A DNA stretch of 64,000 bases, taken from the NCBI GenBank assembly GCA_013368375.1, contig JAACJP010000069.1, positions 40,963 to 104,962 on the forward strand, in the 5' to 3' direction. Numbering within the stretch: the stretch's first letter is position 1; every line of letters starts with the position of its first letter. Below the pieces are notes generated by a model. It ran no database searches, was not told where the DNA came from, and saw only the letters and a list, made by a program, of their open reading frames with translations. The position numbers and the translations under genes are program-made. Source of the stretch: Tricholomella constricta (Eukaryota > Basidiomycota > Agaricomycetes > Agaricales > Lyophyllaceae). Below are positions 53,781-64,000 of the stretch, piece after piece.

Positions 53781-54606
53781 GATCCTCGATTTTTACAGGC
53801 GTGGTGAGCACAGGGCCGATGCTGTCGGCTGCTTGTGTCGTTCCTACTGTTGCTTGCGGAGCTTTCGGTGTCGAAGACCTCGATGCTTCCAAGACAGTGG
53901 CCATAGAATAGTTATCTATTTCGAAGCGAATGCCTTCGATAACTAGCTTTACAAATTCGATACTGTTCGTATCAGGCTCCGTGTCCATGATCGCACAGTG
54001 TACGTAGGCGGAGCCTAGCGCGTTCTCATTCATCTGAGTACGTCGACTAGCGTCTGGGACCATCGACTGGTATTCTGACCAGTAGAGGTGCACCTGGCGC
54101 TTGAGGAGGGGCGAGAACCTGAAGATGTTCAGGGTCCCGTTGTCCGATTCTGCCGTCGAGCTGACAGGCGATAACACCCGTCGTCGAAGGTACGCACTCG
54201 TAACCGACTGGTTATCCGTGTTGGCGTGTACCGGGGCTTGTACCAAAGACTGTGGCACAGCAGTGGGGGCCGGCGAGGCGGCGTACGCGGCGTACGCTTG
54301 TTGCAGAGCCAATCGTACGGGGCCATCGTCCGATGCATGTCTAAGACTCGCATCTTCAGCAGTTTCGACCCCCAGAGTGCCTAACCTTGCGGCTGGGCGC
54401 TCTGTGGCGTGCATTGATAGTAGCTCCAGGCTACTTACCGCTGTTGGTCCCTCTGCTGCTGCTACACCTTGCCCGACTTCGTCCGAACGACGTTGAGGCG
54501 GCACATAGGCTATAGGAGGTCGCGGTACTGGCGGATCGACGATAGATTGTATCGTTGGTGTGTTTTCAGAGCTGGTAGCGCTCGGTGGCGCTCGGTTTGG
54601 ATCCAT
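53743..54606 (-). CDS. N-terminal Gag frame of the 10.4-kb chromovirus
   Basis: A 287-codon frame beginning MDPNRAPPSATSSENTP, the first ORF after the 5' LTR, with a 114-nt leader. It is Pro/Ala/Ser-rich with a more structured part, LNIFRFSPLLKRQVHLYWSE, and ends VKIEDRVDETHDGVKPI. Its last 38 nt overlap the gag-pol frame, which lies +1 relative to it. It could be a matrix-like N-terminal Gag joined by +1 frameshifting, or the two frames may be separated by an indel in this copy. No known domain recognised. Confidence 0.6.
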   Translation of the reverse strand: MDPNRAPPSATSSENTPTIQSIVDPPVPRPPIAYVPPQRRSDEVGQGVAAAEGPTAVSSLELLSMHATERPAARLGTLGVETAEDASLRHASDDGPVRLALQQAYAAYAASPAPTAVPQSLVQAPVHANTDNQSVTSAYLRRRVLSPVSSTAESDNGTLNIFRFSPLLKRQVHLYWSEYQSMVPDASRRTQMNENALGSAYVHCAIMDTEPDTNSIEFVKLVIEGIRFEIDNYSMATVLEASRSSTPKAPQATVGTTQAADSIGPVLTTPVKIEDRVDETHDGVKPI

Positions 54607-54720
54607 CGCAGATAGATCTTCGTTTCAGGGTTGTGGTGATGGTGATGGCGCTGATAAGCGAGTCGACGTCGACGATAGAGAGCAGTTAAGCAGATAGCAA
54701 AGCTGGGTAGCTTAAAAAAG

Positions 54721-54954
54721 TGTAACGGTTGTACGGGGTTGGGGGATCCTTGCGAGACACCAGACACGTTAAGCTAGACCAATCTGTGGGATTCTGCTAA
54801 GTACGTGTACAGGGTGAAGGTGCAAAGGATTATCTAAGCATAAACTGTACAGGACATTTATATACGCATAACAAAGATGGTCGTGCATTACCAGAAGGTA
54901 ATGCCAAACAGGTCGCGTCTCAATATAGACGTATTGTAACGCGCCGTCGTTACA
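54721..54954 (-). repeat. 5' LTR of the 10.4-kb chromovirus
   Basis: 234 bp. On the element's strand it has TATATAAATG about 95 nt from its start, a plausible TATA box. No tRNA-type TGG primer site and no obvious self-priming complement follows it. Confidence 0.95.
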
Positions 54955-54984
54955 TTCGGGGTCACCCAGTTAGGCAAGCAAGAC

Positions 54985-57900
54985 ATGATCCTCGGGTTCA
55001 ACTGGCTTAAAAACCATAACCCCGAGATCGACTGGGAGACCAAGGAGGTGAAGATGAGTCGCTGTCCGACGCAGTGCGACACCTGCAAGGACGAGGTCAA
55101 AGCCGATCGGCGCGCACGCACCAGAGTGCGCGCAGCGATCCGCGCCTGTCGAGCCGACGGTATCCCGATGACTGAGCCCGACCTGCGAGCCCCGACCAAC
55201 CCGTATGTTGAGGACAACTCTGATGAGGAGGAGTTCCTCCCCTACACCCCGATCCTGGAGGAACCTGACCCAGAGTCTGACGACTTCCTGGTGGAAACCT
55301 TCCTGAATGGCGATCGCATCTTCGCGACCGCGATCCATCTGACTCCGACCACCGAACATATTCGGGCCAGCCAAACGACATCGCAGCGACTTGCGGAAGC
55401 GCACGCTGCTAACTCCGTGCCCAGAACTTTCCGCGACGCAGTACCGACCCACCTCCACGACTTTGAAGACGTCTTCTCTAAAGTCGCATTCGATGAGCTT
55501 CCAGAGCGCAAGCAATGGGACCATGCCATCGAACTGGAGCCGGGCGCGTCGCCGACGGGCACGAAGGTCTACCCGCTCTCACCGGCAGAACAGGTCGAAC
55601 TCGACGCGTTCCTCAAGGAGAACCTCGAGACAGGTCGCATCCGACCGTCCAAGTCGCCCATGGCGTCGCCGGTCTTCTTCATCAAGAAGAAGGACGGGTC
55701 GCTCCGTCTGGTTCAGGACTACCGGACGCTCAATGCGCTCACGGTGAAGAACCGATACCCGCTGCCCCTCATTAGCGAACTGGTAAATAACCTTCGCGGC
55801 GTGCGGTACTTCACCAAGTTGGACGTCCGATGGGGGTACAACAACGTCCGGATCAAGGAAGGCGACGAGTGGAAGGCAGCGTTTTGGACGAATCGCGGCC
55901 TCTTCGAGCCGCTCGTCATGTTTTTCGGCCTCACGAACAGCCCCGCCACATTTCAGACCATGATGAATGATATCTTCCACGATCTAATCGCTGAAGGTGT
56001 TGTTTGCGTGTACCTCGATGACATCTTGATTTATACAAAGATGCTAGAGGAACACCGTCGGGTCGCGCGACTGGTACTGGACCGACTCCGTGAACATCAG
56101 CTGTTCTTAAAGCCCGAGAAATGCGAATTCGAGCAGACTAAGATCGAGTATCTCGGGCTGATCATTTCGCAAGGGCAAGCGGAAATGGGTCCGGTTAAAG
56201 TCGCTGGAGTGTTGGAATGGCCGGCGCCGAAGAACAAGAAGGAGGTGCAAGCGTTCCTAGGCTTCACCAATTTCTACCGACGGTTCATCCAGGACTTTTC
56301 GCACCACGCCCGACCCCTGTTCGATCTGACGGGCAAGGACGTCGCCTGGCGGTGGGGAGAGTCGGAGCAGTCGGCCTTTGCCCTTCTGAAGTCCGCGATC
56401 ACGTCGGGGCCAGTCCTCATGTTCCCCGACGACGACCGACCGTACCGCATCGAAGCCGACTCGTCCGACTTCGCAACGGGCGCGGTCCTGTCGCAAGAGT
56501 CGCCGTCCGATGGCAAGTGGCACCCGGTCGCGTTCTACTCGAAGAGCTTGAACGCCGTCGAGCGGAACTACGAGATCCATGACAAAGAGATGCTGGCGAT
56601 CATCCGGTCTCTGGAGGAATGGCGACACTTCGTAGAAGGCGCAAAGCACAAGGTGGAGATCTGGACCGACCACAAGAACCTTGAGTACTTCCTCACCGCG
56701 AAGAAACTCAATCGGCGTCAAGCCCGATGGTCGCTTTACCTCGCTAACTTCGACTTCGCCCTCCACCACCGTCCTGGCCGTAGCATGGGCAAACCCGACG
56801 CGTTATCGCCTCGCCCCGACCATGGCGACGGAAGCGCCAACAACGCCAACATTGTGCTGCTCAAACCAGAATTCTTCGCCGTTCGTGCAACTGAAGGCCT
56901 TGCACTGGTCGGAGAGGAGGATGATGTGCTGAAAGCGATCCGCAAGGGCAATCGCGATGGAGCTCAGGAGGATGCGGTCGCGAAAGCGGCGCAACTGGTC
57001 AAAGCATCCAAGATCGCCGGCCGCTCCCTTCGCTTTGGCGAGTGGGGAGAGGAAGGCGGTCTGCTCACGTTCCGTGGACGGATCTATGTCCCGAACGTCC
57101 CAGACCTTCGCCGACACATTGTGGAGCAGCACCACGACTCCAAGGTCGCTGGTCACCCCGGTCGCTGGAAGACGCTCGAACTGGTGTCGCGCAACTACTG
57201 GTGGCCCCAGATGTCGCGCTTCATCGGTTCGTACACCAGCACCTGTGACATGTGTCTGCGCACGAAACCTCGCTGCCAACTCCCCGTCGGACAGCTGCAG
57301 CCGCTTCCCATCCCTGAAGGCCGATGGAATGTCGTATCGGTCGACTTCATCACCGAACTTCCAGAGTCCAACGGCCACGACGCGATCATGAATGTTGTGG
57401 ATTCGGTCGGAAAGCGCGCGCACTTCATCGCGTCGCACACGACTTGTTCGGCCCTGGGAGCTGCGAACCTCTACCGTCGCCACGTCTGGAAGCTGCACGG
57501 TCTCCCCGACGCATTCGTCTCCGATCGGGTATCAAGCTGTCAGCCTCGACGGCGTACCACCCACAGACCGACGGACAGACGGAGCGTGTCAACCAGGAAC
57601 TGGAACAGTTCTTGCGAGTCTTCTGCAATGAGCGCCAGAACGATTGGGAGGATCTCCTGCCCGACGCCGAATTCAGTTACAACAACCATGTACATTCGGC
57701 GACGCAGCAGACCCCCTTCCTGCTTGACACTGGTCGGCATCCGCGCATGGGCTTTGAGCCGCGTCGGGGCGTTTCCAAGAACGAGTCAGCCGACGAGTTC
57801 GTGGAGCGCATGAAGGAAGCACAGGAGGAAGCCAAGGCAGCGCTTTCAAAGGCCAAAGACGACATGGAGCGGTATTACAACCAGCGACACGCCCCAACGC

Positions 57901-58427
57901 CCGACTACCAGCCTGGCGACAAGGTATACTTGGACGCGACCGACATTTCTACGACCCGACCGTCTAAGAAGTTGTCGCATCGCTACCTTGGCCCTTTCGT
58001 CGTGCAAAGGCGAGTCGGCCCGCTTGCATACCGCCTCCTGCTGCCTCAGTCCATGAAGCGCATCCACCCAGTCTTCCACGTCATAAAGCTTGTCCCCGCC
58101 GTCGCTGACCCGATCGAAGGTCGACAGTCCGACCCTCCGCCGCCGCCAGACATCATTGATGACGAACCCCACTACGAAGTCCACAAAATCCTCGACAGTC
58201 GCATCTTCCGCAAGAAACTTCAGTACAAAATCTTGTGGAAAGGCTACGGCTATGAAGAAGCTTCGTGGGAGCCCCGGGAGAACGTCGCCGCACCCGACCT
58301 GGTTCGCAAGTTCCACCGCGACAATCCTGATGCTGCGCGCCACATCCGTGGCATCTTCACTCTATCCCCCGCCGTCTTCGCCACCGTCACCCCGCACCGA
58401 GCCGTTGCGATTCAAAAGGGGGGGTGA
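54985..58427 (+). pseudogene. pol: Chromovirus Pol, 5'-truncated, 49-nt deletion in integrase
   Basis: RT (KLDVRWGYNNVRI, VYLDDILIYTKM), RNase H with the expected Asp (IEADSSDFATGAVLSQ), the HHCC integrase region and first catalytic Asp (VSVDFITELPE) are in one frame, including the RNase H-integrase junction (LVKASKIAGRSLRFGEWGEE) that is deleted in the complete copy. At about 57528, just after the second Asp (AFVSDR), 49 nt present in the other copy are missing and the frame changes. The Glu motif, GPF motif and chromodomain continue in another frame from about 57530 to the TGA at 58425-58427. Confidence 0.93.
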
Positions 58428-58931
58428 TGTCAGGGGAACTCTCGTTCACGCTCTCCGACGCTCACAGATCGTTCCCCGACTCACACATTCGCCCCCGACC
58501 GACCGATCGCGATCCCGACCCGACGCTCCGACCCAAGCGTCGGTGTACATACTTACTCACTTCCTGTCGCTTCCCCTCACTCCCCGGGCGCGCCCGACGC
58601 CGATCCCGACCGCCCGACATCCCGACGTCGGCTGCCCCGCCTCGTGCCCGTACCCTGGGCCACGAGGATCGGACAGCGTCGGGAACGTGTCCATACACGC
58701 GCCGCACACCATTCGTTATTATTACATGTACAGTACACTCTGGAGGACCGGCCCTCACGTCCTACACTCGTCTATAGTCGGCCCCCTGGCATTTGGGAAT
58801 CCTTTACACTATTCTCTTCGGATTCCCCCTTGCCAGGTAAGCCTTACTTACCTTCGTTACTGTACATCAATATAACTTCGGATTCCCCCTTGCCAGTGTG
58901 ATAGCGCTCCACTGTAAGGGTTGCCCTAACA
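58428..58931 (+). repeat. 3' LTR of the truncated chromovirus
   Basis: 504 bp from TGTCAGGGGAAC to TTGCCCTAACA, a diverged member of the LTR family; the repeated GGATTCCCC..TTGCCAG motif and the GTAAGC after its first copy are kept. Preceded by AAAAGGGGGGG, the purine tract. Confidence 0.93.
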
Positions 58932-59448
58932 GAGAAGCCGACCCAGAAAAGAAACATACACTGTCAAAATCAAGAACCACTGGTATGAAGAAATGAACCG
59001 ACATCTGAAATTTGACTGTCTGATGACAAACAACGTAAGATATGATCGAAAGGCCATATGATCCTCCCTAGTGAAACAAACATGGGAAGGTACATTAAAT
59101 GATGAACCAAATTTACCTGAAAAATAGTACAGAATAACCGGGGTTTTAGTGGGTAAAGGGCAGTGCATCTGAGAGGACGCAATCGCTAGCGACCATGGCA
59201 ATGATGATCTTAACTGATGAGTAACCATGTCCGCAAACAATAACTGCTGATTCCCACACTGTTTGCAAAGTCCAAACTGCATTTGTGTATAAATACATTT
59301 CCTGGGGTGGATAAGTCTTTTCTAAAAACTATGGAGCGAAACTCTCCATTGACCTAAAAGCGGGGTGGTGAGGCTGACTTTGTGAGTTGTCACACCACTA
59401 AATAAATAAATAAATAAAAAGAAAGGGACACAGAGAAGAAAAAAGTAA
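58932..59448. other. Intergenic, short (TAAA)n repeat
   Basis: No gene is supported. A TAAA microsatellite of about five units lies at 59398-59419. The A6 run at 59439-59444 is the Pol III terminator (T6) of the minus-strand tRNA gene. Confidence 0.6.
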
Positions 59449-59532
59449 GGGCCTGACTGGGAATTGAACCCAGGACCTCCTCGAGACGGCATTTAACCCT
59501 AACAAGGAATCATACTACTAGACCATCAGGCC
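59449..59532 (-). tRNA. tRNA-Pro (anticodon AGG) with 12-nt intron
   Basis: The minus-strand sequence folds as a complete tRNA: acceptor GGCCTGA/TCAGGCC with discriminator C, D-arm TGGTCTAGTAGTATGATT, anticodon stem CCTTG/CGAGG (one G-U pair), loop TTAGGG-T with anticodon AGG, variable AGGTC, T-arm CTGGG-TTCAATT-CCCAG. A 12-nt intron (TTAAATGCCGTC) follows position 37, the canonical site. Without it the tRNA is 72 nt, as expected for eukaryotic tRNA-Pro. A T6 terminator lies 5 nt downstream. Confidence 0.95.
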
Positions 59533-59614
59533 TTGATGTATGTTTTGTCATAAAATAAAATTGAAAACAGTGATTCCATGAACACACTACTAAAGTAGCT
59601 GTAGACTACGTCTA

Positions 59615-61758
59615 TCATTTGAAACGAGTCAAGATATTACGAAGAGGGACAGGCATGCGACTCTTAGGTGTTCCGTCGGGGCTTTGCTGGCTAGCGTTAC
59701 TCCCCCGTCTGAAAGTCATGTCGTTCATAGTCCAGCGTGAACCCGTCTTGCTTCGAGGTGAGTCGGATGCGCAATCTTTGATATCGTTCCCTGGGTTAGG
59801 GTCGCCTTTGGGTGCACGACCGAGTGACTGACGGCCTATTGATATGGGTGTCGACTGCGGAGCAGGCGCAGCACTGTGTCGAATAGACGGGCGAGGTGGA
59901 GATCGGTTATGACTTGAGTAGGTTGGCCTCTTCGATTGGAAGGGATCGACTGGGGTGGAGGGGGAAGCTGATACCGGACGAGTAGTCCCAATCTTGTCGA
60001 TCTTCGTACCTGCCGGGATATATGAAGACGTCGGTCTGTACGATCGTGGTGCAACGAGGGCTGGCGTATTCTCCGTGCTCTGTTCCGACGAGTGCGAATA
60101 AGCCCGTATGCGGGACGGACGCTGGGGAGGAGCAACATCAGCCGGAACGACCGTAGTTAGAGTGCAGGGAGAAGGTGGAGTGATGACCGTCTCGACCTCG
60201 GGTTTATCAGGTAATGACGCGAATCTAACGTTCTTGCAGCTTTTGAGAATCCCACGTACGCCGCTCGGAGATGGCGGACTGGCATAAGAAGCTTGTACAG
60301 GAGTCGCAGGAAGTGATGTGGAAGGAACTGGGCTCGGGGGGGAGTACACGAGGTTCTGGACGAGGGGATTCAAGATTTCGCCTTCGTTTTTCACATCTGC
60401 GTCTCCTTTGGAAGCTTGAAGCTTGGAGTCGAAATTCGGACGACGCGCCTTCCGGTCAAGCTTGGGAACTTGGCTTCCAAATTCATCTAGAAAAGAGATG
60501 GCAAAGGCCCAGTCATCATCGTCGTCAGTGGTTTGGTCCGATGCCGCCGCAAAGCTGATCGCTGAAACAGGGGAATCCACGACAAGTTCGAAATCCGCGC
60601 TGTCCCGTATCTGAGAATAATCACATTGCGACCTGAGGCTTGTGATCATTTCCCTGAAATCGGAAGGAGGACCATGTTGCGCGTTGGCGTACTCAAACTT
60701 CGGAGAATAGGCTGAAGGCGAGCCCAGAAAAGCAGTAGGAATGCTCGGATATGGCTCTAGCGCCGGCGCCACCTTTTCCGTCAGCGAAAGGGGACGTAAG
60801 CTTTTGCCTCGACGAGCGGCTAGTGGAATGGGCGATTCGCGTTGAAGATGTGCCGATGATTCTACGGAAAGGGGGATTGCACGGTGAGAATTGGAAACCA
60901 TCAAAGAGGGTAGATCGAGCTTGTCCGTCTCCTTTCCCAAAACCGTGACAGACACTTCGGGGCCTTCCAAGCTATTTTTGAAAAACGAGTTAAGGTCTTG
61001 CAGCTCAAGCATCATGTCAACCATCTCTGGATTCATGGTAGCGGCTGGAACCTGGACGGACCACCGTTTCGGTTTCCCCTCCGTACTCAGTGTGATTTCA
61101 CGCTCGAAGACGAGCGCCTGGCGCTCTAGTGCCTGTTGATCTGATGATAGCCGCCCAGTACCGTTCGGTTTGATTGAACGAAACGTCGTGAGCGGAGCGA
61201 ATCCTGCTTTAGCGCTTTTGATAGACTTCATTGCGTGCTTGAAGCCGCTGGGGGAAAACAACGAGCCTGAAGGTACCCATCGACGTTCACTAACTGGTGC
61301 TGCTGGCTTCCAAGCGATATGACCAGGAGGTGGTACTCTCATGATGATATCCTCCTTTGTAGAAACAAATAAGGGAAAATTTACACTTTCACAAAGCAGG
61401 AACTTACCATCCATAACTCTATGCATATCGGCCTCAACAGCAGATTCCTCATTCGAGAAGGGGTTGCTATAGTTGTCAGCACGTTGATGTCGGTTCCTGC
61501 CTTAGACCGGACCCCAGGAAACAGCATACAGCGAGCGTCAAGTAGAATGGGAGTCATCGGTGCCAGGGGCATGTCAGGGTACGGAGGGATGGAATCATCT
61601 GAATCGATCGACCAGAGAGAGCCCATGCTGATAGATGCCGATAAGAGCTGACACTCGTCTTTATCCAACACGCTCACGAGATTGAGAGAGCTTTCGGAGT
61701 TATTCGAAGCCATGTTGCAATGGACGCGGGTCCGGGCAGCATTTAAGTCTAACATCAT
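59615..61758 (-). CDS. Ser/Pro-rich protein of unknown function
   Basis: The main exon (59615 to about 61350) encodes about 580 residues, mostly low-complexity Ser/Pro sequence suggestive of disorder, with a more ordered N-terminal block (VPPPGHIAWKPAAPVSERRW, RQALVFEREITLSTEGKPKR, MVDMMLELQDLNSFFKN). GVRGILKSCKNVRFASLPDK resembles the GILK-x-KxVRF motif of many fungal proteins of unknown role. An upstream exon begins at the ATG at 61758 or, with better context (AACATGG), at 61713 (MASNNSESSLNLVSVLDKDE). The introns between them are not settled: GTAAGT at about 61409 is a good donor, and a second short intron with branch CTGAC near 61470 would give the protein-like exon NPFSNEESAVEADMHRVMD. 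It is a real gene by codon continuity; no family is recognised. Confidence 0.7.
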
Positions 61759-63158
61759 GGTTGAGGATAACCAGAATTATGGTAATAAGCTCTCGAAAGG
61801 CCATGTATAAGAACGAAGCGAGGGCTGACCAGAGGCTGACGCGTCATTTGGTATATTGAGTGATATATTTCAATGTTCAACAGAAAAAAAGTTGTCCATG
61901 GTGAAGTTAACAGATTCCAGGCGAGAGAGGGAGCTGCCATGTGTTGCGAGAGAGAGCGTGGTGTGATTCATTCATAGCAAGAGGAAAGCTGCAGGGACGG
62001 GTCTGGAACATCCGAGTTCCGCGGGCCGTGCTACCGACCCGCTGACTTGCGTCCACGCTTCAGCGAGGGCTGAATAAAACGGAAATATAAAACAGGTCAG
62101 TCAACTTAGCGACTGACTGCGAGAAGCTCAAGCATACTGAAAACGGGCGGAACTTCTTCGGGTGCCCACTTACTCCAGAAAACGTCTTCTTCCAATTCGC
62201 ATTGCGATAGCCACCACCATGCACATATGGTAGATCCTTGGGTTTTTGAGAAGCCCGTTCTAGCATTCTGCAGGATTCAGCGCTGGTGTATCAAAGAGTT
62301 ACCACGGATCAACCTAGTGCTATGGAAGCTCGGACTCGGCGAGGGTACATAACGGACTTGGAAGTACAAGTCTATATCATAGTGGGAGACTTGGATATCT
62401 GGGCGCAATTGCCCTGGTAAGTCTACATACAGATGCATCAGCAATTTAAAGCAAAGCAGCTAAATTTCCTTACGACAAATTTAGGTCACGCAGCGATCAT
62501 CAGGGTTCGATAGAAGAAATTCGAATCAAGACGGCAGCGGAGTGTTGTTTGCATGTGGCCGATTTTACATGTGCACCGTGGTTCAGTTGAACCACCGCCA
62601 GGCATCGTCCTCGTACCTGTATCTATCAAAATTTGGACAAGCTATATAACGATCTACATTATAATCACGATGGCGTGAATCAAAGTAGGACCATGCGGAA
62701 ACGTGTAATATTGTGCAAGCCGCGTAGGCCATCAGGTTCCGTTCATCTTCAAAGCATGCATTGCCCTACTCATGCTCATTATCAGAACCATACTAATAAC
62801 CTTTATTTTGATAACATTTCACGGCCACTTCTATCAATTTTTTAAGCACCGGATGATGCATCCTGCTTGATGTATGTACCTCGTGTTCCTCTCCATGCTA
62901 CTTAGTGTTCAAGAACACCTGTTGACAACCAGCCATCAGGATTGTGTCGTTGTCTTGGCTCTCGGATCGTCTTCCCTACGGCCCCCTACATACGTGCTTT
63001 TCACCGATAACGTGATTTTGCGACCTCTGTAGGACCCGCATGGCTACCTAGCGGATCGAAGCACATGGATGGCCATTTAAAACAGCACCAGGATTGGTAT
63101 TTACTTACATCCTTCAGCTTGATCGCCTTTCGTTTCGCTTGCAATTGCGACAATCATC
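61759..63158. other. Intergenic region between divergent genes
   Basis: 1.4 kb between the minus-strand unknown gene and the plus-strand aminopeptidase. It should hold both promoters. No transposon end, RNA gene or convincing reading frame was seen. Confidence 0.5.
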
Positions 63159-64000
63159 ATGAAATTCCAGTCTACGCTCAACTTGATCCTTGCTGCACTT
63201 GCGTTGGTCGCAAATGCCGTGCCCATCATCCCCCACGACGAGATTGTCGTCAAGTCCAGTCAGGGCCTGCGCCTGCTCAGCCTAGCCGAAGGCGTCGACC
63301 CGGTGTGGAAGACCGAGGACGAAAAGCTCGAGCTCATGCGTGCTGGTATCAATTTTGTAAGACGTGACGATCGTCGATGCGATGCTTTATCCTAATGAAT
63401 CTCGTTCCAGTTCGATGTGACCGAGGTATATGAGCTGGAGCAAAAGTTTCCCCCAAAGAGCGACTTCGCCATTGCTGCGACTTGTTCGTGGTCTTCTTTC
63501 TTTCTGGATTTGCCATCCCTGATCATCTCACTTTCATAGTCCCGGCGCCCTCTCATCAGGCTGAACTCGCGCCCATTCTTTCTCTAGTTTCTATCGCCAA
63601 CATGCAGTCTTACCTCAACACCCTTACGGCCTTCAACAACCGGTACTACAAGGCGACGACTGGTGCACAAGCAAGCACCTGGATTTTGAATACCGTCAAG
63701 AGTGTAACTACCCTTTCCTTCCGATTCCATGTGACTACACGTTGATTTGATCTTTCAGATTACCAGTAGCCGATCGATATCACGGCTTCGCTATACACTC
63801 ACAGCTGGACACAATCTTCAATCATTGTCAGATTGCAGGAACGACGGCTTCATCGCCTGTCACGATTGTCGGTGCTCACATGGACTCCATCAATCTCAGC
63901 AACCCAACTAGTGGACGTGCTCCAGGTGCTGACGATGACGGCACCGGGACTGTCAACCTTATTGAAGGATTGAGAGTCCTTGTCGCTGCTGTTTCAAGCC
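63159..64000 (+). CDS. Secreted M28 aminopeptidase (leucine aminopeptidase-like), partial, apparent frameshifts
   Basis: Exons 63159-63356, 63411-63483, 63540-63703 and 63759 to beyond the window; introns 54-56 nt with GT-AG ends. The start [20 protein letters not shown] is a signal peptide. The propeptide follows ([20 protein letters not shown]), then [18 protein letters not shown] and the metal-site blocks GAHMDSIN (His) and [11 protein letters not shown] (Asp) of the M28 family, which releases N-terminal residues from extracellular peptides with two zinc ions. In exon 4 the protein-like reading changes register twice: ITSSRS, then [20 protein letters not shown], then [20 protein letters not shown]. 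This fits single-base losses near 63775 and 63838. It is a recent pseudogene, or the assembly has errors. The remaining metal ligands lie beyond the window. Confidence 0.85.

Larger units (their letters stand above)
44514..54954 (-). mobile_element. 10.4-kb chromovirus with an additional ORF after pol
   Basis: A minus-strand Ty3/gypsy element with 234-bp LTRs (44514-44747 and 54721-54954) that appear identical base for base. In its own sense it has a 287-codon gag frame, a gag-pol frame ending in a chromodomain, then 2.6 kb holding a 768-codon ORF of unknown function, a purine tract (AAAGGGGGGGTG) and the 3' LTR. Gag-pol carries three in-frame stops. The flanks do not share a target-site duplication: the left is a gypsy copy of another family, the right a truncated Tf1/sushi-like copy. 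I do not recognise a named family with this layout. Confidence 0.92.
54955..58931 (+). mobile_element. 5'-truncated Tf1/sushi-like chromovirus
   Basis: The copy starts inside the protease-RT linker (FGVTQLGKQDMILGFNW, matching position ~25554 of the complete copy) directly after the LTR of the 10.4-kb element, continues through pol and ends with its 3' LTR (58428-58931). It is several percent diverged from the 23213-29530 copy, most visibly in the last 800 bp and the LTR. The 5' LTR, gag and protease active site are missing. Confidence 0.93.

Overview
This window reads as genomic DNA of a filamentous basidiomycete (Agaricomycete-like) fungus. The grounds are introns of about 40-60 nt with CTGAC/CTAAT-type branch sites, a eukaryotic intron-bearing tRNA-Pro gene, a secreted M28 aminopeptidase of fungal type, and a transposon set typical of these fungi: self-priming chromodomain Ty3/gypsy elements, Tad1-like LINEs, and a Ngaro/DIRS-like tyrosine-recombinase element. 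There are no bacterial operons. Most of the first 59 kb is transposable-element DNA, much of it nested and decayed; only the last 5 kb looks like ordinary gene space.

Layout. 0.3-13.8 kb: one decayed minus-strand multi-exon gene of a basidiomycete multicopy family (DUF6589-like N-terminal half, C2H2-type zinc-finger C-terminal half), split by a solo gypsy LTR (3363-3831, TSD GTAAT) and by a near full-length 7.85-kb LINE (4526-12376, 13-bp TSD, poly-A tail). 15.1-17.1 kb: two divergent copies of a tRNA-derived SINE family on either side of a long CA-rich/GT-rich tract. 17.3-21.5 kb: a LINE endonuclease fragment broken by a 3.7-kb element with long terminal inverted repeats and CACTA-like tips, full of subterminal tandem repeats. 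21.9-29.5 kb: a rearranged Tf1/sushi-like chromovirus array (truncated inverted LTR, truncated pol, then a complete LTR-gag-pol-LTR copy). 29.6-31.8 kb: a non-autonomous LTR element with a perfect TSD. 33.2-39.2 kb: a Ngaro-like element broken by a solo LTR and a hAT-type MITE. 39.6-44.5 kb: a 5'-truncated gypsy element. 44.5-55.0 kb: a 10.4-kb chromovirus with identical LTRs and an extra 768-codon ORF after pol. 55.0-58.9 kb: a 5'-truncated copy of the Tf1/sushi-like chromovirus. 59.4-64 kb: tRNA-Pro(AGG), an unknown Ser/Pro-rich protein gene, and the 5' part of an M28 aminopeptidase gene that carries two apparent 1-nt frameshifts.

No host pathway can be read from the window. The elements do show how such a region grows: target-site duplications give an order of nested insertion, solo LTRs mark LTR-LTR recombination, and several copies differ by CpG-to-TpG/CpA changes that created stops or removed catalytic residues. 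The most interesting items are the passenger ORF of the 10.4-kb chromovirus, its identical LTRs despite a broken gag-pol, and the mismatched flanks of that element.
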